DNA of 43,175 nucleotides, taken from positions 1 through 43,175 of the forward strand of contig JAAZBL010000190.1 in assembly GCA_012513825.1 (NCBI GenBank), written 5' to 3'. This document shows, in pieces, positions 26,394 through 34,315 of the stretch. The stretch comes from Limnobacter sp. Lineage in GTDB: Bacteria > Pseudomonadota > Gammaproteobacteria > Burkholderiales > Burkholderiaceae_E. Within the stretch, counting starts at the first letter, position 1; each line of letters starts with the position of its first letter. Under the pieces are notes generated by a model. The model was not told where the DNA came from. It saw only the letters and a program-made list of their open reading frames with translations, and ran no database searches. The position numbers and the translations under genes are program-made.

Positions 26394-26671
26394 GCTACAG
26401 GACGAAGCCGCAGCCGGACTTCGCCCGGGTCGCCGTCGATCCGTTCGGCCGTCCAGCCCAGTTCGGCGAGCTCCGGATACAGCAGTTGCGGATCGCGATC
26501 GTGGTGGACGATGACCGGCGTCGCGTTGCTGGCGAGTTCCCGCACCAGCGACAGGATCGCGACCAGCGGTTCGGGCGGTCGCAGGCCACGCACGTCGATG
26601 TGCGCGCCATCGGTTTCGTGCCAGCAACGCGCGGCGAGGGAGCCGCCTTCGGGCGGCGGGGCAGGGGGCAT
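26390..26671 (-). CDS. DUF2249 domain protein
   Basis: A 93-residue protein matching the DUF2249 (TusA-like fold) pattern: HIDVRGLRPPEPLVAILSLV, then TPVIVHHDRDPQLLYPELAE, LGWTAERIDG and EVRLRLRP. The function is unknown; it commonly occurs with hemerythrin and NO-related genes in denitrifiers. GGAGG lies about 8 bases before the ATG. It lies 33 bp after padD and overlaps the membrane-protein gene by 4 bp. Confidence 0.8.
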   Translation of the reverse strand: MPPAPPPEGGSLAARCWHETDGAHIDVRGLRPPEPLVAILSLVRELASNATPVIVHHDRDPQLLYPELAELGWTAERIDGDPGEVRLRLRPVA

Positions 26672-26704
26672 CGGGAAATCCTCCTTCGGGTCGCAGCCGG
26701 ATGC

Positions 26705-27595
26705 TCAGCGGCGGGCGCCGCGGACCGGTAGACGTGTCAGCGCGAAGCCCTGGTTGTAAGCGGCCCGGGTAAGCAGCGTGAACTTGAACAATACGCCGCT
26801 CGCGAGCGCGCCGAGGCCGGCCACTGCGAGCAAGGACGCTGCGCCGGCGGAAATCGGCCCGGTACGGTCGAACGCGACCGCGACCAGCGCCGCGGAGGCG
26901 ACCAGCACGGTCGGCCCCAGCGTACCGGCCCACAACAGCGGCTGCGAGGCCGCGTCGAGCGCGGCGAGCGCGCGCGGGTCGGCCTGCGGTGCGAGGCGTC
27001 GTCGATAGGCCAGCCAGGCGAACCAGCGAACGAGCGCGAGCCCGGCAAGCAGTACCGCGAGGAAGAAGGCGATCCCTTCGGGGTGACCGTGCGCGAGGGC
27101 AGCAACGACCGCCAGGCCGGCGCCTTCGGCCAGCCCGGTGACGACGATCAGCGGCACGACGGCCGGCTGCCGCCACGCCGGGATGCCGCGCGCCGCCTTC
27201 AGGATGCGCGCCTGGCACCAGACGAAGCTCAATGCGAGGACGGCGGCGATCGCTGCGAAGCCGGGGATCCCGGCCGCGGCAGCGACTGCGCAGGGCAGCA
27301 GCACGGCGGCGACGAAGGCTTCGCGCGACATCCACGACGTGCGCGGATTGAAGAACACGTGCAGCGCGCGCATCGGCCGCCCGATCTCGAGCCAGACGGC
27401 GAACAGCCCGAAGGCGACGAGCAGTGCGCCGAACAGCGTCGGCCACGGCGCCGGCTGTCCGAGCGCCGAGGACGCCCCGCAGGCGGCGATCAGCCCAGCG
27501 CCGGCACCGCCGCAGGCGAAGTTCGCGGCGGCGCGCCAATCCCAGGAAAGCTGGTGCCAGGGTCGCGGACCGAAGCTGCCGCGCGTCGCGTTCAT
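26705..27595 (-). CDS. padD: Membrane anchor subunit, NrfD/DmsC-like (PadD-like)
   Basis: A 296-residue protein with about eight transmembrane segments, of the DmsC/NrfD quinone-interacting anchor type. The tail CTERM segment TLLTRAAYNQGFALTRLPVR and the loop FFNPRTSWMSREAFVAA are typical. It should anchor the PadBC-like catalytic pair to the membrane and pass electrons to quinone. Its ATG overlaps the padC stop by 4 bp. The assignment to phenylacetyl-CoA:acceptor oxidoreductase follows from PadB and PadC. Confidence 0.65.
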   Translation of the reverse strand: MNATRGSFGPRPWHQLSWDWRAAANFACGGAGAGLIAACGASSALGQPAPWPTLFGALLVAFGLFAVWLEIGRPMRALHVFFNPRTSWMSREAFVAAVLLPCAVAAAAGIPGFAAIAAVLALSFVWCQARILKAARGIPAWRQPAVVPLIVVTGLAEGAGLAVVAALAHGHPEGIAFFLAVLLAGLALVRWFAWLAYRRRLAPQADPRALAALDAASQPLLWAGTLGPTVLVASAALVAVAFDRTGPISAGAASLLAVAGLGALASGVLFKFTLLTRAAYNQGFALTRLPVRGARR

Positions 27596-28239
27596 TCGTT
27601 GCGGTCCCACAGGTAGTAGAAACCCGGTCCCGTCCCGAGTTCCTCGTGCATCCGGAAGTGACTGTTCTCGGCGAGCAACTGCGATACGTTGCTGTCGGGA
27701 TCGTCGATGTCGCCGAAGGCCAGCGCCTGCGCGATGCACGAGTTGACGCAGGCCGGCGTCGCCTCGGGATCCACACCGGGTACCTGGCCCTTCTCGAGGC
27801 CGGCGTCGATCCGCTCGACGCAGAACGTGCACTTGGTCGCGACGCCGAGCCGCGAGTCGTCGTGACGCTTGCGTTCGCTGTCGATCGGATCGCCGTAGGC
27901 GAAGGTCGGCCGTTCGGTCTTGTAGCGTGCCTGGTACGGACAGGCGACGGCACAGTACGCGCAGCCGATGCACAGGTCGTAGTCGATCGTGACGATGCCG
28001 TCGGCGCGCTTCTTCGTGGCCGTCGTCGGGCAGACCTCCATGCACGGCGGATCGTCGCAATGCTGGCAACCGGTCGGCACGAACGCGCGCTGCACGTCCG
28101 GGTACTCGCCGAACTCCATGTCGAGCACGCGACGCCATTGCACGCCGGGCGGCGTGGCGTTGGCGTGGCGGCAGGCCGCGGTGCAGGTCTGGCAGCCGAC
28201 GCAGGCGCGCAGGTCGGCGATCATCGCCCAGCGGGTCAC
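27592..28239 (-). CDS. padC: Four-cluster iron-sulfur subunit (PadC-like)
   Basis: A 215-residue subunit with four Cys groups for four [4Fe-4S] clusters: CVGCQTCTAAC (residues 13-23), CQHCDDPPCMEVCP (58-71), CIGCAYCAVACP (90-101) and CTFCVERI with CVNSC further on. This is the DmsB/NrfC-type electron-transfer subunit. The linking segments (HANATPPGVQWRRVLDMEFG; VPTGCQHCDDPPCMEVCP) resemble PadC of phenylacetyl-CoA:acceptor oxidoreductase. It overlaps both neighbours by 4 bp, forming a tightly coupled padB-C-D set. Confidence 0.75.
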   Translation of the reverse strand: MTRWAMIADLRACVGCQTCTAACRHANATPPGVQWRRVLDMEFGEYPDVQRAFVPTGCQHCDDPPCMEVCPTTATKKRADGIVTIDYDLCIGCAYCAVACPYQARYKTERPTFAYGDPIDSERKRHDDSRLGVATKCTFCVERIDAGLEKGQVPGVDPEATPACVNSCIAQALAFGDIDDPDSNVSQLLAENSHFRMHEELGTGPGFYYLWDRNE

Positions 28240-30956
28240 GGCGCCACCTTCTCGAGTTTCACGCGAACGATGTCGGCGCCGGATCCGGTCGCGTCGGTCA
28301 GGTCGAGCGACATCGTCGCCAGCGTGTTCAGGCTCGGTACGCCGAAATCCCTGGCGAACGGCGTGGCCCAGTGTTCGAACTGTCCGAGCAGCAGCAGCGT
28401 GTCAGGGCGGATGCCCTGGCGCAGCACGACGCGGCCGCGCACCGACCGCTGCGGTGTTGCGATCTCGACCGTGTCGCCGTCGTCGACACCAAGCGCGGCC
28501 GCTGCACGGGGATTCATGATCACGCCGCGATGGCCGGCGACGTTGTCGGCCACTTCCTTGATCACCTGCATGCCGACGTTGCCGCCCCACGCATACTGCA
28601 TGCTGCGCGCGGTCAGCAGCCAGAACGGGTAGTCCTGCACGCGGCCGCCGGCTTCGGTGACGCTGGCCTCCCAGAGCCCGGGAAAGTCCTTCCAGACCGG
28701 CAGCGCCTGATATTCGGCCATCTGCCGGTCCCACCAGTGCATGTCGTGCTCGTGCAGGCGGCGACCGAGTTCCACGCCGACGCGCAGCAGGCGCTCCTGG
28801 TACGGCAATTCGAAGCGCAGATTGCGCTCGAGCATCGTCGGGTACAGGTACCAGTCGGTGCGCGGAAACGGCTTCGTCGCCAGCCCGTGCGTCTTCCACC
28901 AGTCGAGTCCGTGTGCGTGCTCGCCGTCGCTGAGCTCGGCGCTCGCGGCGCGGCAGACCGCGTCCCAGATCTGGTCGCGCGTGTACTCGCGCGCCGGGTC
29001 GAGCGAAAAGTCGCCGTGCTCGCCCTTCAGCGGCACGCCGGCCGCGCCGCGGTTGATCGCCGCGACGTACTTGTCGCCGAGCCCGGTCCGCGCGGCCAGT
29101 TCGCTGGCGACGTCGGTGAAGTCGCGCGCCTCGCCGCGCGCCGCGACGACCGGCTGGCGCAGCGCATAACCTTCGTGATCCCAGAACTGCTCGATGTACT
29201 TGGTTCCGCCGATCCGGATCAGCTGCAGGCTCTCCAGGTCGGTCGCATCGGGCAGCAGGATGTCGGCGAAGTGGTTCGTCTCGTCGCGCGTGTAGGCGAA
29301 GCAGACGACGAACGGAAAGCGGGCCATCTGACCGGCGATGCGCTGCGTGTCCCAGAACGAGATCGCCGGATTGGTCCGGTAGACGAACCAGACCTCGGGC
29401 AGCGTGACCTGCGGCAGTCCCTTCGGCGTCCCGTCGAGGAACATCCACGAGAAGTGCGTCGGCCCGAGGGCCTGGCTCCAGGCGCCGCTGCCGGCCAGCG
29501 GCACCATCGTCCGGTAGGCGTTGCGGATGTCCGGGCGTGCCGACCAGCGCTCCCGGTCGGTCGGATTCAGCGGGTAATCCATGAAGCCGTCGGCACCGGG
29601 TTTCGCACTTTCCAGCCGCTGCGCCATCGGCCGGGCCAGGCGCACCGTCGTGCCCAGCGTGCCGCCCGGCACCTCGAGCGCACCGACCAGAACGGCCAGC
29701 ATCGTGCGCGCCCAGCAGCATTCGAAGCCGCCCCAGCCGTTGTTGACGGTCTTGCCCAGCGTGACCGCGACCGGACGGTACGGCATCGTCCGGCCGTCGA
29801 TCTCGATCGTTTCGCCGACGCAGGCATGGTCCAGGTACTCGGTGGCGATCTTTCGGATCGTCGCGGCCGGCACGTCGCAGATGCCGGCCGCCCATTCGGG
29901 CGAGTACGGCGCCGTGTGCGCGAGCAGCTTCAGGAACGCGGTCTCGCCGCGCAGCAGACCGTCGGCGAGGATCTCGTCGTCGGCGCCGATCTCGATCGCG
30001 TCGACCTCGACCTGCGCGTCGAGCGATTCTTCGATGCCCGGCGTGTCGTGCGGGCAGCAGCGACCGCTGGCCGCGTCGTGGACGAGCGGCTTGCGCGTGG
30101 CGCGGTCGCGCAGGTAGAAGCCGTGCGGGCCGACCAGGTAGGGCGAGCTCGTGCGTCTGGCGAGGTAGGGCAGATCGAGCCGCTCGCGCCCGGCTTCGTG
30201 CAGCATCACGTGCATCAGCGCGTAGAGGAAGGCGGCGTCGGTCTTCGGCCTGATCGGCACCCACTGCGCCGAGCAGGCGCCGGTGATCGACAGATGCGGC
30301 TCGACCTGCACGCGCTTCATCCCGCGACGCCGAGCCTTCGAGTGGCGCCAGACGCCGGCCACGCCACCCGAAGCCTCGACGTTCGAGCCGCAGGAGATCA
30401 GATAGTTGCAAAGCGGCGTGTCGGCCGAGACGATGAACGCCCGGTGCCAGAACTCGCCGTACAGGTGTTCCGAGTGGTAGCACTTGACGCCCTGGCCCGA
30501 ACCGAAGCCCATGTCGACCGGCCCCCAGGCGGCCAGGAAGGCAGGGAAGGTCCCCATGTACGACTGCGGCGTGCCGCCGCCGCCGAAGCTCGCGGCCAGC
30601 CTCGGGTAGCCGGAACCGTCGAGCAGGCCGTCGTCGCGGATCCGGTTCAGGCGCGCGGCGATCGTCTCGAACGCTTCTTCCCACGAGATCGGCACGAAGC
30701 CCGGATCCTCGTCGCGGCCCTTGCGCGGATTCGTGCGCTTCATCGGCGACAGCACGCGGTTCGGGTTGTAGGTCTTCTGGATCAGCCCGTAGGCCTTCAC
30801 GCAGACCTTGCCGCCGCCCGGGTGGACCGGCGCCGCACAGAAGTTCGGTTCGACTTCGGTGGCGACGCCGTCGACGACCTTGACGGTCAGCAGGTCGGGG
30901 CCGGCGACGCACTGGTAGCAGTAGGTCGGGACGCGGCGCGCTTCGCAATCGCTCAT
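28236..30956 (-). CDS. padB: Molybdopterin oxidoreductase, likely phenylacetyl-CoA:acceptor oxidoreductase catalytic subunit (PadB-like)
   Basis: A 906-residue enzyme of the DMSO-reductase/CISM family. Near the N-terminus, Cys13 and Cys16 (YCYQCVAGPDLL) and Cys52 (GGGKVCVKAYG) are Fe-S ligands; the usual third Cys of C-x2-C-x3-C is Pro20, and Cys40 may replace it. The Mo-bis-MGD domains follow (NPNRVLSPMKRTNP; WEEAFETIAARLNRI; CGSNVEASGG; the C-terminal NPRAAAALGVDDGDTVEIAT). There is no Tat signal, so it should face the cytoplasm. Length and N-terminal sequence resemble PadB of Thauera, which oxidises phenylacetyl-CoA to phenylglyoxylate; related enzymes (steroid or alkylbenzene hydroxylases) cannot be wholly excluded. 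Confidence 0.7.
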   Translation of the reverse strand: MSDCEARRVPTYCYQCVAGPDLLTVKVVDGVATEVEPNFCAAPVHPGGGKVCVKAYGLIQKTYNPNRVLSPMKRTNPRKGRDEDPGFVPISWEEAFETIAARLNRIRDDGLLDGSGYPRLAASFGGGGTPQSYMGTFPAFLAAWGPVDMGFGSGQGVKCYHSEHLYGEFWHRAFIVSADTPLCNYLISCGSNVEASGGVAGVWRHSKARRRGMKRVQVEPHLSITGACSAQWVPIRPKTDAAFLYALMHVMLHEAGRERLDLPYLARRTSSPYLVGPHGFYLRDRATRKPLVHDAASGRCCPHDTPGIEESLDAQVEVDAIEIGADDEILADGLLRGETAFLKLLAHTAPYSPEWAAGICDVPAATIRKIATEYLDHACVGETIEIDGRTMPYRPVAVTLGKTVNNGWGGFECCWARTMLAVLVGALEVPGGTLGTTVRLARPMAQRLESAKPGADGFMDYPLNPTDRERWSARPDIRNAYRTMVPLAGSGAWSQALGPTHFSWMFLDGTPKGLPQVTLPEVWFVYRTNPAISFWDTQRIAGQMARFPFVVCFAYTRDETNHFADILLPDATDLESLQLIRIGGTKYIEQFWDHEGYALRQPVVAARGEARDFTDVASELAARTGLGDKYVAAINRGAAGVPLKGEHGDFSLDPAREYTRDQIWDAVCRAASAELSDGEHAHGLDWWKTHGLATKPFPRTDWYLYPTMLERNLRFELPYQERLLRVGVELGRRLHEHDMHWWDRQMAEYQALPVWKDFPGLWEASVTEAGGRVQDYPFWLLTARSMQYAWGGNVGMQVIKEVADNVAGHRGVIMNPRAAAALGVDDGDTVEIATPQRSVRGRVVLRQGIRPDTLLLLGQFEHWATPFARDFGVPSLNTLATMSLDLTDATGSGADIVRVKLEKVAP

Positions 30957-31167
30957 GTCAGAACCTCGCGGCCGGTATCGCCGCGCACTTCAGCTTTCGA
31001 GCGGGCGAAGGGGCGGGGCCTGGGCGCTTTGCGCGTGCCACCGCTCCGCGCCGTTCCGGCGCTCCGCTCGGACAAGGCGCCGCGAGATCGCTTCTCCGAA
31101 AACTCACCCCGAAAGCAAGAAACGCGCGGTCGCGCGAACGCCCCACGAACGCCCCCCACGCTCCTTG

Positions 31168-31298
31168 GAGCGGTAGGCGGGCGCCGGCAGCGGCACTGTC
31201 TGCGGCGCCGCGCCAGCCCAAGGCGAGCAGCACAGGGAAGCCGTCCCGCAGGGACGGCCGCCGCGGCCAGTGCCGCTGCCGGCGCCCGCATGCCGCTC
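31168..31298. repeat. Large inverted repeat with branched secondary structure
   Basis: A trunk of three stacked stems: 31168-31173 with 31293-31298 (6 bp), 31177-31198 with 31268-31289 (22 bp, perfect) and 31202-31207 with 31259-31264 (6 bp), separated by symmetrical 3x3 internal loops. It is capped by two further hairpins, 31211-31225 and 31240-31258. It begins 42 bp past the thioesterase stop on the minus strand. It may be a structured RNA, a 3'-end signal for the liv transcript, or a small non-autonomous mobile repeat; no flanking target duplication is visible. Confidence 0.7.
31240..31258. repeat. Inner hairpin GCCGTCCC-GCA-GGGACGGC
   Basis: A perfect 8-bp stem with a 3-base loop, directly abutting the inner trunk stem of the larger repeat. 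It is the best-formed arm of the branched structure. Confidence 0.7.
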
Positions 31299-31340
31299 CC
31301 CGCAAGGTCTGCGCAGTGGGACAAGCGCAACCGCCGCGTT

Positions 31341-31748
31341 TCATGCCAGCCCGGCCTTGGCCATCTTGTCGGCGAGCCGCGACGCCGTCTTCGCGACGTC
31401 GACGACGAAGCGCTGGTGGTGTCCGCGGCAGATCACGTCGATTCCGTCGTGCGCCTCGACGCGAAAGCCGACCGAGCGGCCTTCGACCGAAGACACGGTC
31501 ACGTGGATCTCGACGGTCATTCCGAGCGGTGTCGCGGCCAGGTGTTCGACATCGACGCGCGTGCCGACCGAATCCTCGCCTGGATCGAGATGCTCGAGCA
31601 GCAGTTCGCGGCAGGCGATCTCGATGTCGCGCACCAGCATCGGCGTGGCGTAGACGCGCGCCTTCTCGCCCATGAAATCGATCGTGCGGTCGCGATCGAC
31701 GCTCAGCTTCGTGCTCGAGGTCAGGCCGGTTGCAATCGTGTCCTTCAT
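31341..31748 (-). CDS. FlK-like acyl-CoA thioesterase
   Basis: A 135-residue hotdog protein of the fluoroacetyl-CoA thioesterase (FlK) type. VYATPMLVRDIEIAC supplies Thr35 and Glu43, and VGTRVDVEHLAATPLGMTVE supplies His69, corresponding to the FlK catalytic Thr-Glu-His set. It would hydrolyse a small or aromatic acyl-CoA, perhaps to relieve CoA trapping. It lies 44 bp after livF, is probably the last gene of the liv operon, and precedes the pad-like operon on the same strand. GGAGG lies upstream of the ATG. Confidence 0.8.
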   Translation of the reverse strand: MKDTIATGLTSSTKLSVDRDRTIDFMGEKARVYATPMLVRDIEIACRELLLEHLDPGEDSVGTRVDVEHLAATPLGMTVEIHVTVSSVEGRSVGFRVEAHDGIDVICRGHHQRFVVDVAKTASRLADKMAKAGLA

Positions 31749-31792
31749 CGGGTCCTCCGGAGGTGGAATCGGTCGTTCGGTGCGGCTGCCGG

Positions 31793-32494
31793 CTACAGGC
31801 CCAGGTAGGCCTGCTGCACGGCCGGGTCGTCGAGCAGCTCGCTGCCCTTGCCGGACAGCACGATGTTGCCGATCTCGAGCACGTAGGCGCGATCGGCGAT
31901 CGCCAGCGCCGCGCGGGCGTTCTGGTCGACCAGCAGGATCGTGATCGACGCTTCGCGCAGCGCGACGATCGTCTCGAAGATCTCGGCGACGAGGCGTGGC
32001 GCGAGCCCCATGCTCGGTTCGTCGAGCAGCAGTAGCCTCGGCGAGGCCATCAGCGCGCGGCCGATCGCCAGCATCTGCTGCTGGCCGCCCGACAGCGTGC
32101 CGGCGGGCAGCCGCCGCTTGTCGGCGAGTACCGGAAACATCTGATAGATCCGCTGCAACTCGGGTTCGAGGCCGCGCGCCGGTCGCACGAAGGCGCCCAG
32201 GCGCAGGTTGTCCTCGACCGACAGCGGGCCGAAGACCTGGCGGCCCTCGGGAACCTGGACGATGCCCATCTGCACGCGCCGGCGCGGCGCGGTGTGCGTG
32301 ATGTCGACGCCGTCGTAGCGCACGCGGCCGCCCGCCGCCGGCTGCACGCCGGACAGCGTGCGCAACAGCGTCGTCTTGCCGGCACCGTTGGCGCCGACCA
32401 GCGAGACCAGTTCGCCGTCGGCGACGCGCAGGCTCACGCCGTCGAGCGCGACGATCCGCCCGTAGCGGCTGGACAGGCCTTCAATCTCGAGCAT
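31793..32494 (-). CDS. livF: Branched-chain/aromatic acid ABC transporter ATP-binding protein (LivF)
   Basis: A 233-residue ABC ATPase. Walker A is VGANGAGKTT, the signature TLSGGQQQMLAIGRAL and Walker B PRLLLLDEPSMGLAP. The shape is that of LivF in the HAAT family. The start is set at the second of two close ATGs (32494), because GGGAG then stands seven bases upstream; the other is 32500. It overlaps livG by 14 bp. With LivG it powers the permeases LivHM. Confidence 0.9.
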   Translation of the reverse strand: MLEIEGLSSRYGRIVALDGVSLRVADGELVSLVGANGAGKTTLLRTLSGVQPAAGGRVRYDGVDITHTAPRRRVQMGIVQVPEGRQVFGPLSVEDNLRLGAFVRPARGLEPELQRIYQMFPVLADKRRLPAGTLSGGQQQMLAIGRALMASPRLLLLDEPSMGLAPRLVAEIFETIVALREASITILLVDQNARAALAIADRAYVLEIGNIVLSGKGSELLDDPAVQQAYLGL

Positions 32495-33269
32495 CCGCAT
32501 GCTCCCGGTTCGCCTCGGCGCCCAGGTAGGCTTCGATCACGCGCGGGTCCTGGCGCACGCGGGCCGGATCGCCTTCGGCGAGCTTGCGGCCGTGGTCGAG
32601 CACCAGCACCTGGTCGGAGACGTCCATGACGAGACGCATGTTGTGTTCGACCAGCACGATCGTCGTGCCGGCCTGCGCGAGCCTGCGGATCAACGCGCCG
32701 ATTTCCAGCGCCTCGGTCGGGCCGAGCCCGGCGGCCGGCTCGTCGAGCAGCAGCAGCTTCGGTTCGCCGGCCAGCGCGCGGGCGATCTCCAGCCGCTTCA
32801 GCGCGCCGTACGGCATCGAGGCGGCGCTCGCGGCGGCGTGCGTCGACAGCCCGACGAACTCCAGCAGTTCGAGCGCGCGCTGCCGGCAGGCACGCTCGCT
32901 GCGCAGCAGGCCCGGCGTGCGCAGCATCGCCGCGAGCAGGCTGCCGGGTTCGTGCAGGTGGCGCCCGGTCATCACGTTTTCGAGCGCGCTCATGTTGAAG
33001 AAGATCTGCGGCGTCTGGAAGCTGCGCCCGATGCCGGCAGCGGCGAAGCGATGGGTCGGCTGTCCCGTCAGTTCGAGCTCGCCGAAGACGATGCGTCCGG
33101 CACTCGGCCGGTAGACGCCGGTCAGCAGGTTGATCAGCGTCGTCTTGCCGGCGCCGTTGGGGCCGATGATCGAGTGCACGCTGCCGGACCGGGTCGCGAA
33201 CGACAGGTCGTCGACGGCCTGCACGCCGCCGAAGCGGCGCGACAGATGCTCGACGCGCAGCATGCCCAC
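32481..33269 (-). CDS. livG: Branched-chain/aromatic acid ABC transporter ATP-binding protein (LivG)
   Basis: A 262-residue ABC ATPase of the LivG type. Walker A is IGPNGAGKTT; the Q-loop region is GIGRSFQTPQIF; the signature region is SMPYGALKRLEIARAL (YGALKR is usual in LivG in place of LSGGQ); and Walker B is PKLLLLDEPAAGLGP. The GTG at 33269 is preferred over the ATG at 33263 because AGGAGG lies five bases upstream of the GTG; the ATG would be 11 bases away. It touches the livM stop. Confidence 0.9.
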   Translation of the reverse strand: MGMLRVEHLSRRFGGVQAVDDLSFATRSGSVHSIIGPNGAGKTTLINLLTGVYRPSAGRIVFGELELTGQPTHRFAAAGIGRSFQTPQIFFNMSALENVMTGRHLHEPGSLLAAMLRTPGLLRSERACRQRALELLEFVGLSTHAAASAASMPYGALKRLEIARALAGEPKLLLLDEPAAGLGPTEALEIGALIRRLAQAGTTIVLVEHNMRLVMDVSDQVLVLDHGRKLAEGDPARVRQDPRVIEAYLGAEANREHADARD

Positions 33270-34315
33270 TAATGCCTCCTGCGCTCGTCGGCCGCCGGAG
33301 ACGCGCCGGCTTCGGGTCGGCGCACGAGCAGGCCGGCCAGCGTCGGCACGATCCCGCGCGGCAGGAAGATCATCGTGGCCATCAGCACGGCGCCGAGCAC
33401 GATCATCTCGTATTCCTGCAGCACGGTCAGCGCCTGCGGCAGGATCGTGAGCAGGGCCGCGCCGACCAGCGCGCCCCAGGTCGACGCGATGCCGCCGAAC
33501 ACCACCATCGTGACCAGTTCGATCGAGTGCATGAACGAGGCCTTGGCCGGCGTCAGGAATCCCGAGTAGAACGCGGTCAGCGCGCCGGCGAAGGCGGCGA
33601 TCATCGCCGAGACGACGAAGATCGTGAGCTTCTGGCGCGTGCTGTCGATGCCGACCGTTTCGGCGGCGACCTCCGAACCGTGCAGCGCGCGCAGCGCACG
33701 CCCCCGGGGCGAATCGACCAGGTTCAGCGCGAGCCAGACGGTCGCGAACAGGCAGGCGCCGACGACCCAGTACCAGACGCGTTCGCCGTAGACCTCGAAG
33801 CCGAGCACGGTCAGCTCGGGCACGGCCATCCCGTCGGGGCCGCCGGTCAGCTGCTCCTCGTTGGCGATCGCGATCGAGACGATGATCCCGAGGCCCAGCG
33901 TGGCCATCGCCAGGTAGTGGCCCTGCAGCCGCAGGATCGGCCGGCCGACGACGAAGGCGAGCAGCCCGACGCCGGCCGTCGCGGCCACGAGCGCGGCCAG
34001 CGGCGGGATCCCGTAGCGCGCCGCGAGCAGCGCCGCGCCGTAGGCACCGAGGCCGAAGAAGCCGGCGTGGCCGAGGCTGATCTGCCCGGCGTAGCCGATC
34101 AGCAGGTTCAGTCCGACACAGACGATCGCATTGAGGCCGACCAGGATCGCGACGTTGTAGAAGTAGTCGTTGGCCAGCAGCAGCGGCGTCAGCGCGATGA
34201 TCAGAGCCAGCGCCGTGAGCCCGGCACGCCGCGGCCCCAGCGCAGGGACGGCTGCGCTGCGTCGGCGCGCTGCGGGCTCAGACCCGATCGCTTCTGGCTG
34301 CACCGAGTAGCCCAT
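33269..34315 (-). CDS. livM: Branched-chain/aromatic acid ABC transporter permease (LivM)
   Basis: A 348-residue permease with about nine to ten transmembrane segments. LNLLIGYAGQISLGHAGFFG is the LivM hallmark, and GGPDGMAVPELTV and VVFGGIASTWGALVGAALLT follow. The start at 34315 lies inside the livH gene (38-bp overlap), where the LivM-like sequence begins; the upstream codons in this frame encode the shadow of livH. It pairs with LivH to form the membrane channel. Confidence 0.9.
   Translation of the reverse strand: MGYSVQPEAIGSEPAARRRSAAVPALGPRRAGLTALALIIALTPLLLANDYFYNVAILVGLNAIVCVGLNLLIGYAGQISLGHAGFFGLGAYGAALLAARYGIPPLAALVAATAGVGLLAFVVGRPILRLQGHYLAMATLGLGIIVSIAIANEEQLTGGPDGMAVPELTVLGFEVYGERVWYWVVGACLFATVWLALNLVDSPRGRALRALHGSEVAAETVGIDSTRQKLTIFVVSAMIAAFAGALTAFYSGFLTPAKASFMHSIELVTMVVFGGIASTWGALVGAALLTILPQALTVLQEYEMIVLGAVLMATMIFLPRGIVPTLAGLLVRRPEAGASPAADERRRH

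Larger units (their letters stand above)
30957..31340. other. 384-bp gene-free interval, rich in palindromes
   Basis: It separates the FlK-like thioesterase (stop at 31341) from padB (start at 30956), both on the minus strand. Open frames exist, but they are Arg/Ala-rich and unlike any family. It contains the large branched inverted repeat at 31168-31298, a 14-bp palindrome CGCTCCTTGGAGCG (31159-31172) partly overlapping it, and CGCGCGGTCGCGCG around 31123-31136. No FNR-type box or convincing -10 for padB was found in it. Confidence 0.7.

Noticed and set aside
28236-30956. Identification of the molybdoenzyme as nitrate or DMSO reductase
   Set aside because: There is no Tat signal, the N-terminal Cys pattern differs from NapA/DmsA, and the segments and padBCD order fit phenylacetyl-CoA oxidoreductase better.
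31168-31298. The large palindrome as a classical intrinsic terminator of the liv operon
   Set aside because: Neither strand shows a T tract after the stem, and the branched cap is unnecessary for termination.
28371-31808. A 1145-codon open frame on the plus strand
   Set aside because: It is antisense to padB and the FlK-like thioesterase; composition is shadow-like and no motif is visible.
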